Shown here piece after piece: positions 5,582-12,396 of a DNA stretch of 20,375 nt. A program made the translations under genes and the position numbers. Source of the DNA: a virus. Below the pieces are notes generated by a model. It searched no databases, was not told the DNA's origin, and saw only the letters and a program-made list of their open reading frames with translations. Where the stretch lies: positions 1-20,375 of the IMG/VR virus record IMGVR_UViG_3300010883_000673. One strand, written 5' to 3'. Every line of letters starts with the position of its first letter. Positions within the stretch are counted from its first letter, which is position 1.

Positions 5582-5610
5582 TTCCTATCATAGTTTTAAC
5601 CATTTGTCAA
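5582..5610 (-). promoter_or_regulatory. Sigma70-like early promoter for the leftward operon
   Basis: On the minus strand, consensus TTGACA (plus 5605-5610) is followed after 17 nt by TAGGAA (plus 5582-5587), preceded by TGA as an extended -10. The -10 hexamer itself is weak. Transcription would start near 5575, about 30 nt before the first gene. No late octamer precedes any gene of this operon, so host-polymerase early transcription is the likely mode. Confidence 0.6.
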
Positions 5611-5668
5611 GAAAATAATGAAATTAAAACTCTTATTTTTCAATGGGTTATAAATTAATTTAAAAAAA

Positions 5669-5691
5669 GTTGTTTCATACTATGAAATAAC
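5669..5691. repeat. Inverted repeat in the divergent intergenic region
   Basis: Arms GTTGTTTCATA and TATGAAATAAC around a central C: eleven positions with one G/T mismatch. It lies between the leftward early promoter and the rightward late promoter at 5737. On the minus strand it is followed by seven T residues, so it might be a weak terminator of antisense reading; its symmetry also suits a repressor operator. A perfect palindrome TAAATTAATTTA lies just upstream at 5651-5662. The remainder of 5546-5758 holds only the two promoters. Confidence 0.45.
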
Positions 5692-5736
5692 TGTGGTGTT
5701 CGCTGGATGTTCTTACTTTTTTGATGGTTTTTGTGA

Positions 5737-5744
5737 TATAAATA
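5737..5744 (+). promoter_or_regulatory. T4-type late promoter opening the tail module
   Basis: Exact TATAAATA. Transcription would start at about 5750, right at the AAGGAG at 5750-5755 that serves the first microprotein, giving a very short leader. This is the first late promoter of the long rightward structural block. Confidence 0.78.
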
Positions 5745-5758
5745 GTAGAAAGGAGATT

Positions 5759-5890
5759 ATGATGTCAAATTTTATTAAAAATATTGAGAACGATTTGAAG
5801 GCGCTGACCAAATTTCTGGTAGGAACCGTGGAAAAGAAAAAGAGTGCTCCAAAAAAAATTAAAAAAACAAAGAAAAAAGGTAAGAAATAA
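5759..5890 (+). CDS. Lys-rich microprotein, 43 aa
   Basis: 43 residues (42 if the second ATG at 5762 is used; that one is six nt from the AGGAG at 5751-5755 and fits spacing better). The first half is a probable helix, SNFIKNIENDLKALTKFLVG. The second half is almost pure Lys with Ala, Pro and Ile (KKKSAPKKIKKTKKKGKK), a tail that would bind nucleic acid or another polyanion. An ATG at 5693 is in frame but lies upstream of the late promoter, so it cannot be used from that transcript. Its stop overlaps the next ATG (TAATG). No family recognised. Confidence 0.62.
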   Translation: MMSNFIKNIENDLKALTKFLVGTVEKKKSAPKKIKKTKKKGKK

Positions 5891-5979
5891 TGGAATGTAA
5901 AAACTGTGGACACGGATGCCATTGTTCAGATAGTTCATCTTGTCAATCATGCGAATGTTCTAATTGCGAACATGGGTAA
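5890..5979 (+). CDS. Cys-rich microprotein, 29 aa, eight cysteines
   Basis: 29 residues starting MECKNCGHGCHCS and ending CECSNCEHG, with Cys at 3, 6, 10, 12, 18, 21, 23 and 26 and His at 8, 11 and 28. The CxxC / CxC spacing is that of a metallothionein-like or zinc-cluster peptide. The ATG overlaps the preceding stop as TAATG, and the reading frame overlaps the PAAR start by 8 nt, so three small genes are translationally chained. The high cysteine count in a low-GC phage gene, kept in frame with proper junctions, argues for real coding. A role in metal supply or assembly of the metal-binding PAAR tip is inference. It is too short for standard gene callers. Confidence 0.6.
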   Translation: MECKNCGHGCHCSDSSSCQSCECSNCEHG

Positions 5980-6262
5980 TCCAATACAAAGAATGGGAGA
6001 CGCTAATAGTGGCGGAGGTGTTATTGATAGTATACCTCAAGGTACTGTTAAGGCTAATAGTTTAGTTGTTTCTATTGATGGATCTAAAGGAACAGGTCAC
6101 GGTGTAGGTATTCATTCCTATCATGCTTGGGATACTGCCAATGGAAGTTCAATTGTTAGAATTGGAGGTACACCAATCAATCGTACTGGTGACGCTGATA
6201 CATGTACTCATGCAAGAGTAGGTGGATCTTCTAATGTAAATGTAGGTGATAAATCTAGTTAA
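5972..6262 (+). CDS. PAAR-motif tail-spike tip protein (gp5.4-like)
   Basis: 96 residues beginning MGNPIQRMGDANSGGGVI, the usual opening of PAAR proteins, followed by Gly/Ser/Val-rich beta repeats, a second RIGGTPINRTGDADTC motif and a terminal VGGSSNVNVGDKSS. PAAR proteins form a cone that sharpens the central spike of contractile tails and bind a metal ion through His/Cys; candidates here are H53, H57, C84 and H86, counted approximately. Length equals T4 gp5.4. I place the start at 5972: a further upstream ATG in frame (5906) would add 22 residues unlike PAAR proteins that overlap the Cys-rich gene. It directly precedes gp25, as expected for the hub/wedge order. Confidence 0.82.
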   Translation: MGNPIQRMGDANSGGGVIDSIPQGTVKANSLVVSIDGSKGTGHGVGIHSYHAWDTANGSSIVRIGGTPINRTGDADTCTHARVGGSSNVNVGDKSS

Positions 6263-6266
6263 CTGT

Positions 6267-6274
6267 TATAAATA
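6267..6274 (+). promoter_or_regulatory. Late promoter abutting the gp25 start
   Basis: Exact TATAAATA followed by five bases (GTCGT) and the gp25 ATG at 6280. With the usual T4 late start five to six nt after the octamer, the message would begin at or within one or two bases of the start codon. No Shine-Dalgarno is present in the preceding 15 nt. Confidence 0.75.
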
Positions 6275-6279
6275 GTCGT

Positions 6280-6723
6280 ATGGCTATCTATCAACAAGGT
6301 TATACGGATGCTTCTCGCACAAATGCTTCATCAAGGTCAGTAAGACTTTATAGAGATATAGCATTGAGTTTTGAAAAAAATAGTAATACTGGTGATATTC
6401 TTATTAAGAAAGATGTAGCAGCAGTTAAACAATCAGTAAGAAATTTGATACTCACTAATCATTTTGAGAGACCCTTTCATCCTGAAATAGGATCAAGTGT
6501 TTCTGCCATCTTGTTTGAACCATTGGGTCCAATAACTGCCAACATGCTTAGTAGAACAATATCAGAATGTATTAATAATTTTGAACCAAGAGCAAGACTA
6601 GTATCTGTTGAAGCTTTTCCTAATTTAGATAGAAATGCCTACGAAGTAACAATTAATTTTTATGTGGTCAATATACCCGGTGAAATGATACAATTAACAA
6701 CACTATTGGAGCGTAGCAGATAA
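6280..6723 (+). CDS. 25: Baseplate wedge protein gp25
   Basis: 147 residues of the GPW/gp25 family. It has the diagnostic segment ERPFHPEIG at 63-71 and the conserved EPR triad in N100-F-E-P-R-A-R-L, followed by two terminal strands (VEAFP, YEVTINFYVV). In T4 gp25 binds the gp6-gp7 core bundle of the baseplate wedge and nucleates sheath polymerisation through the EPR motif. Length is close to T4 gp25 (132). Its stop overlaps the ATG of gene 6 (TAATG). It may be translated from a leaderless late mRNA as well as by read-through from upstream. Confidence 0.93.
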   Translation: MAIYQQGYTDASRTNASSRSVRLYRDIALSFEKNSNTGDILIKKDVAAVKQSVRNLILTNHFERPFHPEIGSSVSAILFEPLGPITANMLSRTISECINNFEPRARLVSVEAFPNLDRNAYEVTINFYVVNIPGEMIQLTTLLERSR

Positions 6724-8573
6724 TGGCAAAGAGATTATCAGTAACAGATTTAGATTTTGATACAATCAAAGGTAATCTAAAAACATTTTTAAAACAACAA
6801 GACCAATTTACAGATTATGATTTTGAAGGATCAGGTATGTCAGTTATGCTTGATGTTCTGGCATATAATACACATTACAATGCCGTTTATGCTAATGTAT
6901 TAGCAAACGAAATGTTTATAGATAGTGCTGATTTACGAAATAGTGTAGTCTCACATGCCAAACATGTAGGATACACGGCTAGAAGTGCCACATCTCCATA
7001 TGCTGATATAACTGTTGTTGTTAATGACGCTACTGGTGGAACTTTAACGGCGGCACAAGGTACAACTTTTCAAACAACTGTTGACGGTACAACTTACAAC
7101 TATCTTGTAAAAGAAGATACAGCAATTTCACCTACTGATGGTGTTTATACTTTTTCTAATTTAAAAGTTTACGAAGGTACTTTAGTTAACAACAAATATA
7201 CTGTTGATACTTCAAATGCTGACCAAAGATTTTTAATTAAGAATGATATGTCAGATACAACAACTTTACAAGTTAAAGTTCAAAACAGTTCAGGTGATTC
7301 CACCTCAACAACTTACACCCTTGCAAGTGATTTAGCAGATGTTTCAAGTACATCAACTGTATATTACCTTGAAGCAACGGAAGATAGTCAATACGAAGTT
7401 ATATTTGGTGATGGTGTTTTAGGTAAAGCATTGTCAACTGGTAATATCGTAACATTAACATATATAGTAACCAATGGTGATGAAAGTAATGGTGCTTCAT
7501 CATATAGTTTATCTGGTACTCTAGGCGGATTTAGTGATGTTTCAATCACAGTAAATTCTGCTAGTGCTAATGGTGCAGAACCTGAAACAGCAGACAGTAT
7601 TCGTTTCAATGCACCAAAAACTTATACAACACAAAATAGAACAGTAACAACAAAAGATTATGAAAGCAAAGTTAAACAATTATATCCAAATGCTAAATCA
7701 GTTCAAGTATGGGGCGGTGAAGATAACTCAACACCAGTTTATGGTCGAGTATATATCTCTATTAATCCTGTTGCTGGTGCTACATTAACAGAAACAACTA
7801 AAACATCTATCATTACTCAACTTAAAGATTATAATGTGGGTAGTGTAACTCCTGTTATTGAGGACCCATTATCAACATATTTACAATTAACAACTACTGT
7901 AAGATATAATGCTAAACAAACTACACAAACGGCAGATAGTCTTAAATCTTTAGTATCCTCAGCAATCACAAATTATAACACAACTAACTTAACAGAATTT
8001 GACCAAGTGTTTAGACATAGTAAATTTATTGAAACAATGAACAAGGTAGATGATTCCATTGTATCAAATATTACTACAGTAAAATTATACCAACCATTTA
8101 CAGCAACCACTACAGGTTCTACAACATATACGCTTTATTTTAATAATGCATTTTATAATCCACATGATGGACATAATTCAGTAGGTAATGGTATTTTATC
8201 ATCAACAGCATTTAAGATAGATGGAGATACTACAAATGATTATTACTTAAATGATGATGGTTCTGGTAATGTAAGAATATATTATACAACTGCTGGTGTT
8301 AATACATATACTAACAATACAATAGGTACAATTGATTACACGGCTGGCACAATCACTATCAACAGTTTGTATATTACAAGTGTTGGTAATGTAGATGGTG
8401 CAAGTTCAACTGATGTGAGACTAACAGTTATACCTAATTCTGTTGATATTGTTCCAGTTCGTAATCAACTTATTCAAATAGACGAAACAAACACAACTGT
8501 TACTGTTACTGCTGATGATTATGATACAACAACAGGTATAGGTTATACAACAGCGACAAGTTATGCGAGTTAG
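6723..8573 (+). CDS. 6: Baseplate wedge protein gp6
   Basis: 616 residues; T4 gp6 has 660. The N-terminal MAKRLSVTDLDFDTIKGNL, FLKQQDQFTDYDFEGSGMSV and LDVLAYNTHYNAVYANVLANEMF segments are the characteristic start of gp6 in T4-like marine phages. A central part shows the baseplate-J-like fold, with A-P-K-T-Y-T-T-Q-N-R-T-V-T-T-K-D-Y-E near 296-313 (the conserved R-x-V-T-x-x-D-Y motif) and AKSVQVWGGEDN after it. Gp6 dimerises to close the hexagonal inner ring of the baseplate. The C-terminal 100 residues are a Thr/Asn/Tyr-rich beta domain. GGAG ten nt before the ATG is the ribosome site. It lies in the expected order 25-6. Confidence 0.92.
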   Translation: MAKRLSVTDLDFDTIKGNLKTFLKQQDQFTDYDFEGSGMSVMLDVLAYNTHYNAVYANVLANEMFIDSADLRNSVVSHAKHVGYTARSATSPYADITVVVNDATGGTLTAAQGTTFQTTVDGTTYNYLVKEDTAISPTDGVYTFSNLKVYEGTLVNNKYTVDTSNADQRFLIKNDMSDTTTLQVKVQNSSGDSTSTTYTLASDLADVSSTSTVYYLEATEDSQYEVIFGDGVLGKALSTGNIVTLTYIVTNGDESNGASSYSLSGTLGGFSDVSITVNSASANGAEPETADSIRFNAPKTYTTQNRTVTTKDYESKVKQLYPNAKSVQVWGGEDNSTPVYGRVYISINPVAGATLTETTKTSIITQLKDYNVGSVTPVIEDPLSTYLQLTTTVRYNAKQTTQTADSLKSLVSSAITNYNTTNLTEFDQVFRHSKFIETMNKVDDSIVSNITTVKLYQPFTATTTGSTTYTLYFNNAFYNPHDGHNSVGNGILSSTAFKIDGDTTNDYYLNDDGSGNVRIYYTTAGVNTYTNNTIGTIDYTAGTITINSLYITSVGNVDGASSTDVRLTVIPNSVDIVPVRNQLIQIDETNTTVTVTADDYDTTTGIGYTTATSYAS

Positions 8574-8576
8574 TAA

Positions 8577-11500
8577 ATGGCAAAATTTACTAAAAAAATA
8601 AACCCGCTAGTAAGCAGACAGTTCCCACATCACCTACAGGCGAATAATCCCTTATTGGTTGATTTCATTAAACAATATTATGTGTTTATGGATTCATCAC
8701 AAATTACATTATCAAGTGTAACTGCCACAGACCAAATCTTATTAGAAACAACTACAGAAGGATTTTTAGCATTAAACGCCACAAACGAACATGGTGCTCA
8801 TGCAGACGATTATATTCTTAATGAGGAAACAAGTGTAGGTGAATTTACTAAAGGTGAAACAATTACTGGTGGTACATCAGGTCAAACGGCAACAATACTT
8901 GCTGAAGATACAGACAATTTAAAAATATATGTTACTGCTAATACTTTATTTGTAACTGGTGAAACAATTACTGGCAGTACATCAGGTGCAACTGGTGTTA
9001 TTTCCAAATATCGTGCTAATCCAAATGAAACATTAAGTCAATTATTGGAATATGCAGATGTTAATGATACACTAGATGATTTTTTTACACAATTTAGAAA
9101 TACATTTTTACAAACTTTACCTAATACACTTGCTGATGGTTTAAATAAAAGACAGTTAACAAAAAATATCATTGATTTATATAAAAGAAAAGGAACAAAG
9201 AAAGCACATGAAATATTTTTCCGTGCATTACTAAACGAAACACCAGAAATTTATTATCCTAAAGAAGATATGTTAAAAGTATCTGGTGGTAATTTTGATA
9301 CTAAACAAATATTAAAAGCAACAATTAGCACACCAACAGATGGTGATATGACCAAACTTGTTGGTCAAACAATAACACAAACAGACATTGTAGGTAACAC
9401 AACTGTTGACCTTGCAAGTTCTGTTGTGGAAAGTGCTTCTGTAGCAACTGTTCAATTAGATGGCGAACCACATGATGTTGCTACATTAATTCTTAGCCCA
9501 AAATCAACAACAGGAACATTTGCTTCAAGTGCTGGTGACGCTATGTTACTAGATGGTACAGATAGTTCAAGTACAAATGCAGGTGATGAAATAATATTAG
9601 ATGGTACAGATAGTTCAAGTACAAATGCAGGTGATAGATTAATTCAAAACACTAAAGCAACATTTAGTGGTGCTGCTAATGATGATGCAGATGTTACTCT
9701 CACATGTAATATTGAAAGTATTGTGGATGGTGCTACAGTAGATACTGGTGGTCAATATTATACTAAAGGTGAAACATTTACCTTTACGGTAGAAAAAGGT
9801 GGTACTGGTGCTCTAGGAACAATTAATGAAGTATCATATGGTGTTGTAGATAGTATTCAAGTAGAAACTGGTGGTTCAGGTTATGCAGTAGGTGATGTTT
9901 TAGCAGTTACAAATCCTTCTACAGGTGGTGACGCTCTTGCAGGTAAAGTTGCCGTAGTAAATGGTGGTTTCACTTTAGAACAAGATAGTTTAGATGAAGG
10001 TGTTATTATACTTGAAGATGGTTCAGATTATGTAATGATGATGGAACCAGCCACAAACGGTGGTGGTAGTCCAACAAACGATATTACAAAAATAAGATTA
10101 ACAAATACAGGTGGTGGATATATTTCATTACCAACTGTTAGTATTACAAGTGACGATGGCACAAGCGCTGCTGTGTATCCTGTTTCATCAACTGTTGGAA
10201 ATGCTTTAGATGTGTTAATGATTGACCAAGGATTTAGATATGAAACACCACCAGTAGTATCTCCTAAATTACACTTACAGATTGATAACTTATCAGTAGT
10301 AGGTGCATTTACAGAAGCAGAAACCGTAACCGCTGCTACAGAAGATAATATCATTTTAGAACAAGCAGACCCTAACACATACTCAATATTATTAGAAGAC
10401 TTTAGACAAGCAAACTTTTTATTAGAAGATGGTAATGGTGCAGTTATATTAAATGGTACAGATGGTTCAAGTACAAACGCAGGCGATAAATTTGATTTAG
10501 AAGAATATGGTGTTGCTTCAAATGGTGTTCATCAAAAATATTTAAGAGATGAAACAGATAATGATAGAATTGTTTTTGATGATTATACAATTAATTTAGA
10601 TACCAGCGATCCTAATATTATTATTCTTAATGGTACTGATGGGGCATCTCCACAGGCAAACGCCGGTGATAGATTACAAAATGAGGATTCAACGGCTATA
10701 AGTGCAACATTTAGTTCATATGATGTTAATACGAATGTAGCAACATTTACAAGTCCATCAGGAATTTTTGGTGATAAGGTAACATTATCTGGTGGTACAT
10801 CAGGTAATACTGCTAGAGTAAGAAACCTTAACCCACAAGCCGTAAGAGCAACTATGTCAGCAACTGTTGGTACTGTTATTACAACAGATGGAACAAATGT
10901 TGGTGTTGGTGGTCAAGTTTCAGAAAGTACAAAGAAAATACAAGACAGTTTATATTATCAAGATTATTCATACATTATAAAAGTAGGTACAGCAGTTACA
11001 GAATGGAGAGATTATCTTAAATCTGCCGTTCATCCTGCCGGTTTCTATTTTGCAGGTGAGGTAACTATTGCTACCAGAATTAACGCTAAAATGAAAACTG
11101 GATATACTAGACTTTCAGGTCTTACAGAAAGTGATGAAGTGGTTGAAATACTTACTGTTATCTTTGCAGAAAAAATTGGAAGAAAATTGGGTACTGTTGA
11201 TGATGGTACTAGTGCAAGAACAAATCCTCATCTTGGTATTGAAGCAAGTGCCTCATTTACTGATAGCACTAGAGCAGTAACATTAAAAGATGAAGTTACG
11301 CTTAAATTAAATCAACAAAGAGATAGTGGACAACAAGTTCATTCAACTAGTGTTACACAAGGATTTATATATGCAGGTGCTCGTTTAGATACTATAGGTA
11401 ATATGATAAATACGGCATTTGGTAATTCAGTAGAAGGTGGTGGAGGTATGAGTGGTATAACTTTGGCACATTTACATGCTATAAAACTTACAGGAACAGG

Positions 11501-11675
11501 TAACACAACTATTGGAGCGGCTGCAATACAAATAGGAGATTTTGCTTTACCATTAGGTACTAGATTTGCAATACCAACAGAAATTAGTTTTGATGAAGAT
11601 AGTTATAGTGCGGCTGGTCCTGCAGCTCAAACTTGGGATACTTTAAATAAAAAATTTGATGATAATACTCGTTAG
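8577..11675 (+). CDS. Large baseplate/virion structural protein in the gp7 position
   Basis: 1032 residues. N-terminus MAKFTKKINPLVSRQFPHHL, then LLVDFIKQYYVFMD. At about 195-236 comes KNIIDLYKRKGTKKAHEIFFR with ETPEIYYPKEDML, a segment I associate with large T4-like marine phage structural proteins next to gp6. The middle is made of beta repeats: two GETITGxTSG units (80-145), two perfect LDGTDSSSTNAGD units near 325-352 plus later diverged ones, and GGSGYAVGD/GGGYISLP units. A C-terminal domain contains WRDYLKSAVHPAGFYF near 811. Position between gp6 and gp8 suggests the gp7 role (wedge core); T4 gp7 is also about 1030 residues, but I cannot show homology by eye. It has no clear Shine-Dalgarno and starts 3 nt after gene 6. 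Confidence 0.75.
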   Translation: MAKFTKKINPLVSRQFPHHLQANNPLLVDFIKQYYVFMDSSQITLSSVTATDQILLETTTEGFLALNATNEHGAHADDYILNEETSVGEFTKGETITGGTSGQTATILAEDTDNLKIYVTANTLFVTGETITGSTSGATGVISKYRANPNETLSQLLEYADVNDTLDDFFTQFRNTFLQTLPNTLADGLNKRQLTKNIIDLYKRKGTKKAHEIFFRALLNETPEIYYPKEDMLKVSGGNFDTKQILKATISTPTDGDMTKLVGQTITQTDIVGNTTVDLASSVVESASVATVQLDGEPHDVATLILSPKSTTGTFASSAGDAMLLDGTDSSSTNAGDEIILDGTDSSSTNAGDRLIQNTKATFSGAANDDADVTLTCNIESIVDGATVDTGGQYYTKGETFTFTVEKGGTGALGTINEVSYGVVDSIQVETGGSGYAVGDVLAVTNPSTGGDALAGKVAVVNGGFTLEQDSLDEGVIILEDGSDYVMMMEPATNGGGSPTNDITKIRLTNTGGGYISLPTVSITSDDGTSAAVYPVSSTVGNALDVLMIDQGFRYETPPVVSPKLHLQIDNLSVVGAFTEAETVTAATEDNIILEQADPNTYSILLEDFRQANFLLEDGNGAVILNGTDGSSTNAGDKFDLEEYGVASNGVHQKYLRDETDNDRIVFDDYTINLDTSDPNIIILNGTDGASPQANAGDRLQNEDSTAISATFSSYDVNTNVATFTSPSGIFGDKVTLSGGTSGNTARVRNLNPQAVRATMSATVGTVITTDGTNVGVGGQVSESTKKIQDSLYYQDYSYIIKVGTAVTEWRDYLKSAVHPAGFYFAGEVTIATRINAKMKTGYTRLSGLTESDEVVEILTVIFAEKIGRKLGTVDDGTSARTNPHLGIEASASFTDSTRAVTLKDEVTLKLNQQRDSGQQVHSTSVTQGFIYAGARLDTIGNMINTAFGNSVEGGGGMSGITLAHLHAIKLTGTGNTTIGAAAIQIGDFALPLGTRFAIPTEISFDEDSYSAAGPAAQTWDTLNKKFDDNTR
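9550..9635 (+). repeat. Perfect 38-bp direct repeat, 48-bp period
   Basis: Copies at 9550-9587 and 9598-9635 are identical and encode successive LDGTDSSSTNAGD units with a 16-residue period. Diverged copies follow at about 10450-10487 and 10629-10670 in the same gene. The near-identity of the first pair implies recent duplication or conversion. Confidence 0.85.
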
Positions 11676-11682
11676 AAAGGTG

Positions 11683-11690
11683 TATAAATA
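11683..11690 (+). promoter_or_regulatory. Late promoter abutting the fibre-like gene start
   Basis: Exact TATAAATA followed by GTAAC and the ATG at 11696: the same octamer-5 nt-ATG layout as at gp25. The only purine-rich stretch (GAAAGGTG) ends at or before the promoter and would not be on the transcript. Confidence 0.75.
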
Positions 11691-11695
11691 GTAAC

Positions 11696-12361
11696 ATGGC
11701 ATATCAAGCAGTAGGAATAGGTAGTTCAGCGAATGATGGAACAGGTGATACTTTAAGAGTAGGTATAGATAAAGTCAATGATAACTTTGTTGAGTTATAC
11801 ACGGCTCTTGGTGCAGGTTCTACAACTGCTTTAAAAGTAGTAACAACTGGCGCAAGTGCAGGTCAGGCATTAGTTTACGATAGTGGTAATGCAAGATTTC
11901 AACCAGGTAGTGTTGCTATTTCAGCAACTATTTCTACATTAACTTTTGAAGGTGGTACAGCAGACAGTTTTGAAACAACTTTAAATGTTGTTGACCCAAC
12001 TGCTGATAGAACAATTAATTTTCCAAACGATAGTGGTACTGTTTTATTACAAGCTGGTACTTCAACTGCTGCCGCTTCAGATGAAGCTTCATCTGCTGGT
12101 GCAGTTACATCAAATGCTGATAGAATTACACATACATTAACAATTGACGGTACCACAGCAGATAATGCTGAAATTGCAGATGTAACGGTAACGAATAGTA
12201 AGGTGACAGCTAGTAGCGTTATTCTTGCAACTAGTAGAGGTGCCGTAGATATTATAGTTCATACAGTTGCTTCTGGATCATTTAAATACATAATTGTAAA
12301 TAAGAGTGGTGGTACATTAGCAAATGATAGTACAGTAATAACAAACTTTATAGTGATATAG
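11696..12361 (+). CDS. Small fibre-like virion protein, 221 aa
   Basis: 221 residues. The opening AYQAVGIGSSANDGTGDTLR followed by KVNDNFVELYTALG is the NDGTGDTLR module that starts many tail-fibre and attachment proteins of marine T4-like phages. A second fibre-type element, DPTADRTINFPNDSGTVLL, lies near 100-120. The C-terminal part (NSKVTASSVILAT to FIVI) resembles a trimeric fibre-tip beta domain. Low in aromatics and Cys, rich in Thr, Ser, Ala and Gly as expected. It may be a short fibre or collar/baseplate decoration linking wedge and receptor-binding proteins; exact role unknown. It has its own late promoter, with possibly leaderless translation. Confidence 0.75.
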   Translation: MAYQAVGIGSSANDGTGDTLRVGIDKVNDNFVELYTALGAGSTTALKVVTTGASAGQALVYDSGNARFQPGSVAISATISTLTFEGGTADSFETTLNVVDPTADRTINFPNDSGTVLLQAGTSTAAASDEASSAGAVTSNADRITHTLTIDGTTADNAEIADVTVTNSKVTASSVILATSRGAVDIIVHTVASGSFKYIIVNKSGGTLANDSTVITNFIVI

Positions 12362-12369
12362 AAAAGTGA

Positions 12370-12377
12370 TATAAATA
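12370..12377 (+). promoter_or_regulatory. Late promoter of gene 8
   Basis: Exact TATAAATA. Start predicted near 12383, leaving AAGGA at 12383-12387 at the extreme 5' end and the ATG at 12397. This gives a leader of about 14 nt, unlike the two leaderless arrangements. Confidence 0.75.
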
Positions 12378-12396
12378 GAAGTAAGGATAAACAATA

